From an uncultured Clostridia bacterium (GTDB lineage Bacteria; Bacillota; Clostridia; Oscillospirales; Acutalibacteraceae), in NCBI GenBank assembly GCA_905235625.1, contig CAJOLX010000006.1:39003-103002 (forward strand): a DNA stretch of 64,000 nt, written 5' to 3'. Below are positions 9,402 to 18,892 of this stretch, in pieces (positions within the stretch are counted from its first letter, which is position 1; each line of letters starts with the position of its first letter). Made by a program: the position numbers and the translations under genes. The notes beneath the pieces are model-generated. The model searched no databases. It saw only the letters and a program-made list of their open reading frames with translations, and was not told the DNA's origin.

Positions 9402-10487
9402 ATGAAAAAATTCATTTCGCTTTTAATGTGTGTTGTGATGATTTTTGCCGTAACGGTTACGGCGTTTGCGGCAAATCCCGACGACGCGCAGGCGCTTGCG
9501 GCTCTGTTTAAAGACGGCGAGGGCCCCGAGGCAAACGGCGTGTCGATAGACTACGTTTACTATGAGCCCGAGGTCGCCGAGGGCGAAAAGCTGCCTGTCG
9601 TTATTTATTTTCACGGCATGAATCAGGGCGGCAGACCCCGCGCTCAGATTGCGAGAAACAATTTTTCGCTTTGGGCAAGCCCGGAGCTGCAGTCCCGCTT
9701 TACGGGCGGCGGAGCTTATCTTATAGCTCCGAGAAGCCACGAAGAAAATAACGAATACTGGCCCGATTATTTCGTGCCCGCCGTTAAGGCTTTGATAGAC
9801 GATTTCATTTCTTCTCACGCCGACACCGTTGATTTAAGCCGAATTTACGTGGGCGGATTTTCAATGGGCGGCAAAATGACTCTCAAGATGATTTCAAGCT
9901 ATCCTTCCTATTTTGCCGCGGCGTTTCCGATGTGCCCCGCTTATCCGCCCTCCGAGGAGCAGATAGCCGCCTTTGCCGATATGCCGGTGTGGCTGATGGT
10001 CAGCAGATTTGACATTATCGCGGGCTACTATACGTTTTCAAAGGATTTTTGGGAGACCCTCTGTGAAGTAACGACCGTGCCGACCGAATGCCGCCTCTCG
10101 CTTTTCGGCGTCGCCTGTTATCCGGACGGCAGAAAGGCAATGAGCAATCACCACGTCTGGTTTGCCGCTTCAAACGACCTTTTCACCTATGACGAGGGCA
10201 AATATCCCAATATGGTAACGACAAACGCTTTAAACGAAGAGATAACGCTCGAAAGCCCGAACGGACTCATTTCCTGGCTCTGCGAGCATACCTCAGATTA
10301 TGCCGGCGAAGAAATTGAAAGCACCGGGCTTCTCGAGAAATATCCCGAGCAAAACGGCTATTTTGTCGACAGCATAAAGAACGCGATCTTCCCCCTCGTT
10401 CTTGACGGAACGCTCTCGCTCTTTACCGAGGTCATACCTTCGTTTTTCTTCATCGCGGTAAGCACCGTGCGCAGCCTTTTCAAATAA
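9402..10487 (+). CDS. secreted alpha/beta hydrolase (esterase / PHB depolymerase-like)
   Basis: Signal peptide, VVIYFHGMNQGG, GGFSMGGKMTL nucleophile elbow. Confidence 0.8.
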   Translation: MKKFISLLMCVVMIFAVTVTAFAANPDDAQALAALFKDGEGPEANGVSIDYVYYEPEVAEGEKLPVVIYFHGMNQGGRPRAQIARNNFSLWASPELQSRFTGGGAYLIAPRSHEENNEYWPDYFVPAVKALIDDFISSHADTVDLSRIYVGGFSMGGKMTLKMISSYPSYFAAAFPMCPAYPPSEEQIAAFADMPVWLMVSRFDIIAGYYTFSKDFWETLCEVTTVPTECRLSLFGVACYPDGRKAMSNHHVWFAASNDLFTYDEGKYPNMVTTNALNEEITLESPNGLISWLCEHTSDYAGEEIESTGLLEKYPEQNGYFVDSIKNAIFPLVLDGTLSLFTEVIPSFFFIAVSTVRSLFK

Positions 10488-10501
10488 TAAGTATAAAATT
10501 A

Positions 10502-10531
10502 CAGGGCGCGGATTTTGATTTCCGCGCCCTG
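10502..10531. terminator. bidirectional Rho-independent terminator
   Basis: CAGGGCGCGGA-ttttgatt-TCCGCGCCCTG perfect stem between convergent genes. Confidence 0.85.
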
Positions 10532-10555
10532 CGTTTATTTTAAAATGTCGATATT

Positions 10556-12250
10556 CTATTTTTGCCTGACCTTCTTATTTTTGCCGTAGAATTTATTAAC
10601 GTCCAGCAGATTTTCGCTTTTGGCGACTATGAGCGAGCCGACCATATCGCCGGCAACGTTTGAAGCGGTTGAAAACATATTGATTATCGGCAAAATTCCG
10701 AGCACGATTCCGAGAGCCTCAATCGGTATGCCGAGCTGGCTGAGCACAACGCCCAGGGCGATCGATACGGCGCCCGGCGCTTCGGGCGAGCAGAACGAAA
10801 TGAGCACTATCGTAAAGATGAAAGAAACCAAAACGGAAGGCGGCATTTCCAATCCGTAAAGCCTTGCGAGAAACAGGCCGGAAACAGTCAGCACCAGGCA
10901 GTCGCCGTCCATATTGACAGTTGAGCCGAGAGGAATGGCGAAATTGCTGATTTTAGGCGAAATGCCGAGCTTCTGATTGCAGATTTTTATGTTGTTCGTC
11001 ATCGTAGCCGTGCTGGATGAAAGCAAAAACGAGGATATTATTCCTTCCGAAACGTTTTTGAAAAATCTGAGAGGATTGAGATGCGCTGCGATGAGAATAA
11101 GCAATGAGTAAACGAGCATAAGCGCAAGCAGAGAAGTCAAAAACGTCAATGCGTAAGCTGCCAGGGAGCTCAGCAGTTCTCTTTCGCTTGTGTAAACCAA
11201 AATTGCGCTCGAGCAGAAAGCGGCGAGGGGAATAAAGCGGGTAACGTAAGTGGCAACTGTGAGAAACAGCTTGTTGCACGCTTCAAAGAATTCGGACAAG
11301 AGCTTTGTGTATTTGCCTATCGCGCCCACCGCTATGCCGCAGAGAGCGGCGATAAAGATTATCTGCGCCGAGTTAGATTCGATTAAAGGCGTAATGAAAT
11401 TTGAGGGCACGATGTCTATAATCGTTTGAAGTATCGAAGCCTGCCCCGCGGTGCCGGCGATTATCTCTCCGCCCGCCGTTTTGGGGAGCGCATAACCGAA
11501 GTAGCCGGGCTTAAAAACACCCGCCGTTACGCCCAGAGACACCGCTATTATGGTAGTCGCGGCATAAAAGCACATGACCTTTACGGCAACCTTGCCGAGC
11601 TCCGCCAGTTCTTTAAGCTGCGAAACGCACGAAACGACTGAGAAGAAAACGACCGGAGCGATGATAATTTCAAGGGCGTTCATAAACATCGTTCTAATAG
11701 GGCTGAGCGCATAGCGGCTTATTCCGCTCGCAAGGGAAACGGGAAATACATTTCTCATCAGCGCTCCGAGAATAATGCCGAGAATGAGGGCGGCGACGCT
11801 GAAATATAGCATCGTTTTGCTTGCCTGCCCCACGAGTATGCGCGCGTAGTTTGAGTCGCCCTTATGGTTGAAGGTCAGCTTGTCTTCCTGAGATTTGAGC
11901 AGCAGGGAGCGTATTGCCTGCTGAGCTTCCTCATCCTCCATATCTGCCATGGCGGAAACGCCGCCTTCATAATCCATCGTCGGGTCAAATTCCGCGCCGT
12001 GAGCCGAAACGTTAATGCTCGTGTCGCCCGTAAAACGTTTTATCTGAATTTTAAGGTTGCTGCCTTCGCTTGCGTTTTTTATTATCAGATATATTATTTC
12101 TTCCGCCAGCATCTCGGTTCGGCGCATAAGCTTTCTGTTAACGCCGTGCGCGGTCAGTGAATTTTCAATGAAATCAAGAGCCTCGGTCAGCGCGTCGGGC
12201 GACGAGCAGCTGATGCTCGTTTTTTCATTTATGAAATACTTTTTTCCCAT
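10556..12250 (-). CDS. dicarboxylate/amino acid:cation symporter (DAACS) with N-terminal RsbW/GHKL-like domain
   Basis: C-terminal ~400 aa DAACS (FLLSSSTATMTNNIKICNQKLGISPKISNFAIPLGSTVNMDGDCL); N-terminal ~140 aa soluble domain. Confidence 0.9.
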   Translation of the reverse strand: MGKKYFINEKTSISCSSPDALTEALDFIENSLTAHGVNRKLMRRTEMLAEEIIYLIIKNASEGSNLKIQIKRFTGDTSINVSAHGAEFDPTMDYEGGVSAMADMEDEEAQQAIRSLLLKSQEDKLTFNHKGDSNYARILVGQASKTMLYFSVAALILGIILGALMRNVFPVSLASGISRYALSPIRTMFMNALEIIIAPVVFFSVVSCVSQLKELAELGKVAVKVMCFYAATTIIAVSLGVTAGVFKPGYFGYALPKTAGGEIIAGTAGQASILQTIIDIVPSNFITPLIESNSAQIIFIAALCGIAVGAIGKYTKLLSEFFEACNKLFLTVATYVTRFIPLAAFCSSAILVYTSERELLSSLAAYALTFLTSLLALMLVYSLLILIAAHLNPLRFFKNVSEGIISSFLLSSSTATMTNNIKICNQKLGISPKISNFAIPLGSTVNMDGDCLVLTVSGLFLARLYGLEMPPSVLVSFIFTIVLISFCSPEAPGAVSIALGVVLSQLGIPIEALGIVLGILPIINMFSTASNVAGDMVGSLIVAKSENLLDVNKFYGKNKKVRQK

Positions 12251-12464
12251 CCTGTTTCCTTCTTTTCGCAGGTTCTTAAAGACTCGGCGCCTTTCTGTTT
12301 TTTGTGATTATATCAAAACAAAATTCAAAAATCAATTATTTCGGCTTTTTTTACCTTTTCAGTTTAAAAAAATTGACTATATTGTCACTTTTTTATATTG
12401 AAAAAATCAGACTTTTAAGATAGGATATAACTGGATAAATAAATGGAAAAAGAAAAAGCGCCGC

Positions 12465-12548
12465 ATGATAAGAAACACCTTGCTCGTGCTGCTGCCCTGC
12501 ATAGCGGCAATAGCGGCGATTTGCGTTTCAAACTATCTTGCCCGCTGA
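12465..12548 (+). CDS. putative 27-aa membrane micropeptide upstream of feoAB
   Basis: Manual translation MIRNTLLVLLPCIAAIAAICVSNYLAR; no strong RBS visible. Confidence 0.25.
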   Translation: MIRNTLLVLLPCIAAIAAICVSNYLAR

Positions 12549-12628
12549 AGCATGATTTGAATTGTCAATAAATATATTCAATTAAGATATCGAGAGCGCG
12601 GGCCCGCAAAAATCGCGCAGAGGCTGAT

Positions 12629-14974
12629 ATGACTTTAAACGAACTTAAAATCGGAGAAAAAGGAATAGTCAAAACCGTTGGCGGCGACGGCTCATTGAGG
12701 CAGCATTTCCTCGATATGGGCATGATACCGGGCGCGTTTGTCACGGTTGTCAAATACGCTCCCATGGGCGACCCCATTGAGCTGCTTATTCACGGCTACA
12801 AGCTCACTCTTCGCGTTTCGGAGGCTGAAAAAATCGAGATAGAGCCCGTTTCTTCCGACGCCGAGGAAGAAGAGTATGAAAAGCAGAGCCGCAGCACTCC
12901 TCACCCCGGTCTCGGCGAGGGAGGAAAGTTTCACCCGAAGGGCAGCGGCGACCCTCTGCCCGACGGCACCGTTTTGACCTTCGCTCTTGTGGGCAATCAA
13001 AACTGCGGCAAAACCACTCTTTTCAATCAGCTCACCGGCTCAAATCAGCACGTCGGCAATTTCCCCGGCGTTACCGTTGACAGAAAAGACGGTCAGATAA
13101 AGGGTTACCCCGAAACTTCCGTTACCGACCTTCCGGGCATTTACTCAATGTCGCCCTACAGCAGCGAGGAGCTCGTTTCAAGAAATTTCGTGCTCGGCGA
13201 CAAGCCCAAGGGCATTATAAATATAGTTGACGCAACGAATATCGAGCGCAATCTTTATCTCACCATGCAGCTTCTCGAGATGAACGTACCAATGGTTATA
13301 GCGCTCAACATGATGGATGAGGTTACGGCGGACGGCGGCTCCGTTGACGTTAACGAAATGGAATCCATGCTCGGCGTGCCCGTCGTGCCGATTTCAGCCG
13401 CAAAGAACGAGGGCGTAAGAGAGCTTATCGACCACGCCGTGCACGTTGCGAAATACAGAGAGAAGCCTTTAAGGCAGGATTTTTGCGACGAAAACGATAA
13501 CGGCGGCGCGGTTCACCGCTGCCTGCACGCGATAAGCCACCTCATAGAAGACCATGCGGAAGCGGTCGGTCTGCCCGTGAGATTTGCGGCAAGCAAGCTC
13601 GTTGAGGGCGACGCTCAAATCGAGAAACAGCTTGAGCTCGACAGCAACGAAAAAGATATGATTGAGCACATCGTGCTTCAGATGGAAAAGGAAAGAGGGC
13701 TTGACCGCAGCGCCGCGATAGCGGATATGCGCTATGCGTTCATAAAGAAGGTCAGCGCAAAATCGGTCAAGAAGCCTCGGGAAAGCCGCGAGCGCGCGAG
13801 AAGCGAAAAGATAGATAAAATATTCACGGGCAAATATACGGCAATTCCTTCTTTCATAGTGATTATGGGCCTCGTTTTCTGGCTTACGTTCAGCGTTATC
13901 GGCGCTGGGCTTCAAAATCTGCTTGAAACGGGCATAGATAAAGTAACCGCCGTAACCGACGCGGCGCTGACTGCGGCAAACGTTAACGCGACCCTGCATG
14001 GCCTGATTATCGACGGCATTTTTGAGGGCGTAGGCAGCGTGCTCAGCTTTTTGCCGATAATCGTTACCCTGTTTTTCTTCCTTTCTCTGCTTGAAGACAG
14101 CGGATATATGGCGAGAATAGCTTTCGTTATGGATAAGCTGCTCAGAAGGATAGGCCTTTCGGGGCGAAGCATAGTGCCGATGCTCATCGGTTTCGGCTGC
14201 ACCGTGCCTGCCGTTATGTCCACAAGGACTCTGCCGAGCGAAAGAGACAGAAAAATGACTATTTTGCTCACGCCGTTCATGAGCTGCACGGCGAAGCTGC
14301 CGATTTACGCCTTTTTCGTTGACGCGTTTTTCTCAAAATACAAAGCGCTCATTATGATAGGCATTTATCTTCTGGGCATAATTATAGGCATACTCATCGC
14401 CCTTCTCTTTAAAGGAACTTTATTTAAGGGCGAGGCCGCTCCTTTCATCATGGAGCTGCCGAATTACCGCATGCCGGGGGCGAAAAACGTTGCGATGCTT
14501 CTGTGGGAAAAGGCGAAGGATTTTCTTCAAAGAGCGTTCAGCATAATTCTCATAGCTTCAATCGTTGTATGGATGCTTCAGAGCTTTGACTTCCACTTTA
14601 ATTCGGTTGCGGATTCAAAGGATTCCGCGCTTGCCGTGATAGCAGGTCTGCTCGTTCCCGTTCTTCGCCCGATAGGCCTCGGCGACTGGCGGATAGGCAC
14701 GTCGCTCATAACGGGATTTATGGCAAAGGAAAGCGTCGTTTCAACCCTCGAAGTGCTTTTCGGCGCGGCGGAGCTCAGCGCAGCGCTTTCTCCGCTTTCC
14801 GCGGCGTCGCTCCTCGTATTTTCACTGCTTTACACTCCCTGCGTTGCTGCGATTGCTTCAATCAAGAGGGAGCTCGGCGGAAAATACGCTTTCGGAGTCG
14901 TTATCTGGCAATGCGTTATTGCCTGGGCTGCGGCGTTTATCGTGAGAATGATAGGTTTGCTGATAGGAGCCTGA
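12629..14974 (+). CDS. feoB: FeoA-FeoB fusion ferrous iron transporter
   Basis: N-terminal FeoA SH3-like domain (LRQHFLDMGMIPGAFVTVVKYAPMGDPIELLIHGYKLTLR) then G1 GNQNCGKTTLFNQLTG, GNFPGVTVDRKDG, DLPGIYSMSPYS and the FeoB membrane domain. Confidence 0.96.
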   Translation: MTLNELKIGEKGIVKTVGGDGSLRQHFLDMGMIPGAFVTVVKYAPMGDPIELLIHGYKLTLRVSEAEKIEIEPVSSDAEEEEYEKQSRSTPHPGLGEGGKFHPKGSGDPLPDGTVLTFALVGNQNCGKTTLFNQLTGSNQHVGNFPGVTVDRKDGQIKGYPETSVTDLPGIYSMSPYSSEELVSRNFVLGDKPKGIINIVDATNIERNLYLTMQLLEMNVPMVIALNMMDEVTADGGSVDVNEMESMLGVPVVPISAAKNEGVRELIDHAVHVAKYREKPLRQDFCDENDNGGAVHRCLHAISHLIEDHAEAVGLPVRFAASKLVEGDAQIEKQLELDSNEKDMIEHIVLQMEKERGLDRSAAIADMRYAFIKKVSAKSVKKPRESRERARSEKIDKIFTGKYTAIPSFIVIMGLVFWLTFSVIGAGLQNLLETGIDKVTAVTDAALTAANVNATLHGLIIDGIFEGVGSVLSFLPIIVTLFFFLSLLEDSGYMARIAFVMDKLLRRIGLSGRSIVPMLIGFGCTVPAVMSTRTLPSERDRKMTILLTPFMSCTAKLPIYAFFVDAFFSKYKALIMIGIYLLGIIIGILIALLFKGTLFKGEAAPFIMELPNYRMPGAKNVAMLLWEKAKDFLQRAFSIILIASIVVWMLQSFDFHFNSVADSKDSALAVIAGLLVPVLRPIGLGDWRIGTSLITGFMAKESVVSTLEVLFGAAELSAALSPLSAASLLVFSLLYTPCVAAIASIKRELGGKYAFGVVIWQCVIAWAAAFIVRMIGLLIGA

Positions 14975-14977
14975 AAA

Positions 14978-15142
14978 ATGAACGGATGGGACATACTTAT
15001 CATCGTTTTGCTCGCTTTGGCGGTCACGGCGGCGATAATTTTCAGAATTAAAAAAAGGAGAAAGGGCGAGGGCTGCTGCGGCGACTGTTCGTCCTGCTGC
15101 TCCGATTGCCTGAGCAAAGGGCAAAGCAAAAAAGGTTCTTAA
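14978..15142 (+). CDS. FeoB-associated Cys-rich membrane protein (54 aa)
   Basis: Manual translation MNGWDILIIVLLALAVTAAIIFRIKKRRKGEGCCGDCSSCCSDCLSKGQSKKGS; TM plus Cys cluster directly after feoB; below the ORF-track cutoff. Confidence 0.85.
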   Translation: MNGWDILIIVLLALAVTAAIIFRIKKRRKGEGCCGDCSSCCSDCLSKGQSKKGS

Positions 15143-15149
15143 TATGTAG

Positions 15150-15181
15150 GCAGGGCGCGAATTTTGAAACTCGCGCCTTGC
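15150..15181 (+). terminator. Rho-independent terminator after feo operon
   Basis: GCAGGGCGCGA-N-TCGCGCCTTGC followed by tttttt. Confidence 0.85.
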
Positions 15182-15247
15182 TTTTTTACGCTCCGAATAT
15201 AGTTGTTTAATTTTTTGTTAACGAAATGTAAAATGTGGCAAAAGGGC

Positions 15248-15290
15248 TTGACAAAAGTAAGAACCTACGATATAATGCGTAAGAACCTAC
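15248..15290 (+). promoter_or_regulatory. sigma70-type promoter with two 12-bp direct repeats (putative MarR operator)
   Basis: TTGACA (15248-15253), 17 bp, TATAAT (15271-15276); GTAAGAACCTAC at 15257-15268 and 15279-15290. Confidence 0.8.
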
Positions 15291-15353
15291 CAATAACAGC
15301 CGATGAAAAATATCCCGAAAAAAATAAACAGCGCTTTGCGCGGGGAGGAAAAT

Positions 15354-15770
15354 ATGACTATTGATAAGGTTGCAATTCTGATAAAAAAGGCTGCTCTGCA
15401 GGCTGAAAAGCTGCAAACTCCCATTCTCGCAAGCTACGATCTTTCGGTGGCTCAGTATAAGTTTTTAAAATATCTTTACAATTCGCCGAAAGACACCGTG
15501 CGCGTGGTCGATTTGGAAATGCGTTATTCAATGACCCATCCGGCTGTTATTGACATCCTTAAGCTGCTTGAGAAAAAGGGCTACACGGAGAGAAAAGTCA
15601 ATCCCGAAGACGCGAGAAGCAAAATAGTTTCTTTAACGGAAAAAGCGTATTCTCAGCAAAAGGAGCTCGAGGATTTAGGCGATAAAATGGAAGAAAAGGT
15701 TACTGCCAACCTTAACGAAGAAGAAAAGGCCGAGCTTATCGCTCTTTTGCATAAGCTCACGGCAGATTGA
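15354..15770 (+). CDS. MarR family transcriptional regulator
   Basis: wHTH pattern VVDLEMRYSMTHPAVIDILKLLEKKGYTERKVNPEDARSKIVSLTEKA; ATG with ggggagg RBS. Confidence 0.88.
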   Translation: MTIDKVAILIKKAALQAEKLQTPILASYDLSVAQYKFLKYLYNSPKDTVRVVDLEMRYSMTHPAVIDILKLLEKKGYTERKVNPEDARSKIVSLTEKAYSQQKELEDLGDKMEEKVTANLNEEEKAELIALLHKLTAD

Positions 15771-15784
15771 CAGGAGGTAAGATT

Positions 15785-16090
15785 ATGTCTCTTTCCGACA
15801 AACAAAAGGACGATACAAGATTTGAGCTTAAAGAGAATTTAATAAAAAGCGGCGTTGATATTCCCACAATAGCCGCAGACCTCGGCACGAGCGAGGATTA
15901 TATCGAGCAGCTTCTTCGCCTCGAGTCCAAACGCCTTGAAGACACCTGGATTCTCAAAAACTACCTTATCGCAAAGGTTAAGGAGGCGGGCAAACAGCCC
16001 ACGCCGTTCACGGCTCTCGGCGGAGATTATCACGTGATTTGGTTTCTTAACGCCGGATATATAGACGGAAAAATAATAAAAGAAAAATAA
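15785..16090 (+). CDS. DUF2316 family protein
   Basis: MSLSDKQKDDTRFELKENLIKSGVDIPTIAADLGTSEDYIEQLLRL... resembles DUF2316. Confidence 0.7.
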   Translation: MSLSDKQKDDTRFELKENLIKSGVDIPTIAADLGTSEDYIEQLLRLESKRLEDTWILKNYLIAKVKEAGKQPTPFTALGGDYHVIWFLNAGYIDGKIIKEK

Positions 16091-16122
16091 GTATAATAAA
16101 AATAACAGCGGAGGGCTGCAAA

Positions 16123-16935
16123 ATGCAAAACGCCGGTTTTAAAGTTGACACAGAAAAATGCACGGGCTGCGGGCTCTGCCTCGACGTTTGCCCGGGAAAT
16201 ATGGTCGGCGGGAAGGTGCTGCGCCTTGAAGGCGGTCACCCCGTTATGGTCGATCAGACAAAATTCGGCTGGCAGGGCTGCTGGAGATGCCAGCACTGTC
16301 TCGCGATATGCCCCGTCGGAGCGGTTTCAGTTTTGGGAGAAAGCGCCGAAAGCGTGTCTCCGGCTCCGGATAAATCCATAAGCGAGGAGCTGCCGAAGCT
16401 CGTGAAATACCGCCGCACGTGCAGAGATTTCAAAAAAGAAGACGTTGACGGCAAAACGATAAATGCAATTCTCGACGCAGTTGCGGCAGTGCCCACCGGA
16501 GGCAACAATCAGCGGTTGGAGTTTACCGCCGTTTGCTCAAGGGACGCAATGCGCAAAATTTATGAAGCGGAGTTCGGCAAGTCAAGGCAAATGAGCCTTT
16601 TTGACGATTCGAGCGACGATTTGAGCGCGCTTCGGCTCTATGACGCCCCTCATCTTTTCATCGCTCACAAGGCGGTGGGCGACCGCTTTAAAGACGGCGA
16701 TCTGGTTGAAATAAATATGGCTACGGCTTATTTTGAGCTTTTGGCGAATTCTTTCGGGCTCGGCACGGTCGTTTCAACTTATTCAGCCGAGCTGCTTTCA
16801 AAAAACAAAGAGGTAATGGAGCTTCTTCACATCCCCGAAGACCACAGGTTTATGACCGTTGTCGGCTTCGGCCATCCCGAGTATAAATACGCTCGCGGAA
16901 TTTCAAAGAAGAGAAAAACTTACAAAATTTATTGA
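16123..16935 (+). CDS. 4Fe-4S binding / nitroreductase family protein
   Basis: CTGCGLCLDVCPGN and CWRCQHCLAICPVGA ferredoxin motifs; nitroreductase fold RRTCRDFKKEDVDGKTINAILDAVAAVPTGGNNQ. Confidence 0.9.
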   Translation: MQNAGFKVDTEKCTGCGLCLDVCPGNMVGGKVLRLEGGHPVMVDQTKFGWQGCWRCQHCLAICPVGAVSVLGESAESVSPAPDKSISEELPKLVKYRRTCRDFKKEDVDGKTINAILDAVAAVPTGGNNQRLEFTAVCSRDAMRKIYEAEFGKSRQMSLFDDSSDDLSALRLYDAPHLFIAHKAVGDRFKDGDLVEINMATAYFELLANSFGLGTVVSTYSAELLSKNKEVMELLHIPEDHRFMTVVGFGHPEYKYARGISKKRKTYKIY

Positions 16936-16954
16936 TAAAACAGGGGGCATTGCA

Positions 16955-17962
16955 GTGAAAATAATAACTCTCGAAGAGCATTACGCGGACCGCGCGATAA
17001 TGAACGCAAACAACGCCTTTAACGCCGAGCGCCCGCCCATGCCGCCCGAGCAGGAAAAAGCGATGCAGTTCCTAATGTCGCGAGCATTTCCCGGCGAAGA
17101 GCTGCTCGATTTTGACAAAAGGCTTGAGTTTATGGATGAAAACGGAATAGACGCGCAGGTGCTTTCTCTGACCTCTCCCGTTTCCGACCTCGTGCCCGCG
17201 GATGAAGCGGTGAAAATCTGCAAACAGGCGAACGATACAACGAAGAAACACATGGAAGAGCATCCCGGCAGGTTCGAGGGCTTTGCCACTCTGCCTATGG
17301 CGGACCCGCAGGCGGCGGCGAAGGAGCTTGAAAGATGCGTTAAAGAGCTCGGCTTTTGCGGCGCGCTGCTCGCCGGCAGATACAAGGGCAGGTTTTATAA
17401 CGAAAAAGAATTTTTGCCCATATTTGAAAAAGCGGCGGAGCTTGACGTTCCCGTTTATTTCCACCCCGCTTTCATCCCCATGCAGGTGCAGGACGCTTAC
17501 TATAAATCGGACGCTTATTCTTACGTAGTCGCTTCCGAATTTGCTTCCGCAGGCTACGGCTGGCACTCCGAGGTCGGCATTCAGGTGGTGCGCCTCATTC
17601 TTTCGGGCATTTTTGATAAGCTGCCCAATCTTAAATTCATATCGGGCCACTGGGGAGAAACTATTCCCGCTTTCCTTGAGCGAATGGACAGCATTCTCGA
17701 TAAAGGCATAACGGGGCTCAAAAAGAACGTTTCGGAATACTATAAAGAAAACGTTTATATCACCCCGAGCGGCATTTTGTCAAAGGATCAGCTTGAATAT
17801 ACGGTTAAGGTAATGGGCGCCGACCATGTGCTTTACGCGCTCGACTACCCTTACGTTGAAGTAAGCGACCCCAAAGGCTTTATCGAAAACAGCTCTCTAA
17901 CAGAAGAAGATAAAGAGCTCATCGCTCACGGCAACGCCGAAAGGCTGCTTCATTTAAGCTGA
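16955..17962 (+). CDS. amidohydrolase family protein (ACMSD-like metal-dependent hydrolase)
   Basis: MKIITLEEHYADR, VYFHPAFIP, KFISGHWGETIPAFLERMDSI, ALDYPYV; GTG start with agggggc RBS. Confidence 0.85.
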   Translation: MKIITLEEHYADRAIMNANNAFNAERPPMPPEQEKAMQFLMSRAFPGEELLDFDKRLEFMDENGIDAQVLSLTSPVSDLVPADEAVKICKQANDTTKKHMEEHPGRFEGFATLPMADPQAAAKELERCVKELGFCGALLAGRYKGRFYNEKEFLPIFEKAAELDVPVYFHPAFIPMQVQDAYYKSDAYSYVVASEFASAGYGWHSEVGIQVVRLILSGIFDKLPNLKFISGHWGETIPAFLERMDSILDKGITGLKKNVSEYYKENVYITPSGILSKDQLEYTVKVMGADHVLYALDYPYVEVSDPKGFIENSSLTEEDKELIAHGNAERLLHLS

Positions 17963-17979
17963 AAAAAGGAGAAAAACAG

Positions 17980-18849
17980 ATGAAAAACGTAATTATAACC
18001 GGAGGCAATTCGGGCCTCGGATTTGAAACGGCAAAGAAAATCGCCGCGAATAAAGATTATAAAATAATCCTTGCCTGCAGAAACGCCGAAAAAGGCGAGA
18101 GCGCAAAGCAAAAAATCATTGCCGAAACGGGCAACGAAAACGTTGAAAGCGTGAGCCTTGACGTTTCCTCGCTCGACTCCGTGCGCGCGTTCGCCGGGGA
18201 ATTCGCCGGCAGAGGCGAAAAAATCTACGCTCTCGTAAACAACGCGGGCATTTCCTCAATGGGTAATTCCGGCGTTACGAAGGACGGCTTTGACCTCGTT
18301 ATTGAAACGAATTATCTCGGCCATTTCCTTTTAACTCAGCTGCTTCTGCCTTATATCGAAGACGGCGGCAGGATTTACAGCGTTTCGTCCGATATGCACA
18401 ATCCCCCGAGAGGCGAGCTTGTCTGGACGGGCGCCGAAAACATTCTGCGCACGGGAGGGGAAAGCAGGCAGAATTATTCTTTCTCAAAGCTTTTCCTCAT
18501 TTACATGACTCACGTGCTTTCGCAAAAGCTTAAGGAAAGCGGCAAAAACATAACCGCAAATGCCTTTAACCCCGGTTTTATGGGCGACACAAACTTTATG
18601 AAAGCGGGCAAAATCAGCGGCGCTTTCGTAAAGCACGCAATGGCAGACAGATACGGAGACCTTGACAAATCCTCGAGCGCTCTCGCTCAGCTCGTAACGG
18701 GCGAAGAGTTTGCCGAAATCAGCGGCGAATATTTTGACCGCAGCGTAAACACCGCAAAGTCATCTCCGCTTTCATATAACGACGGCAACGCAAAAGAGCT
18801 TTGGGAAACGAGCTTAAAATGCGTAAATCTTGAAGAGCCGTCAATCTGA
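17980..18849 (+). CDS. SDR family NAD(P)-dependent oxidoreductase
   Basis: TGGNSGLGFETAKKIA, NNAGISSMG, YSFSKLFLIYMTHVLSQ (YxxxK-like). Confidence 0.9.
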   Translation: MKNVIITGGNSGLGFETAKKIAANKDYKIILACRNAEKGESAKQKIIAETGNENVESVSLDVSSLDSVRAFAGEFAGRGEKIYALVNNAGISSMGNSGVTKDGFDLVIETNYLGHFLLTQLLLPYIEDGGRIYSVSSDMHNPPRGELVWTGAENILRTGGESRQNYSFSKLFLIYMTHVLSQKLKESGKNITANAFNPGFMGDTNFMKAGKISGAFVKHAMADRYGDLDKSSSALAQLVTGEEFAEISGEYFDRSVNTAKSSPLSYNDGNAKELWETSLKCVNLEEPSI

Positions 18850-18892
18850 TTTAAAATCATCAACCGCCTTTTGAGGCAGAAAGGACATCGAA

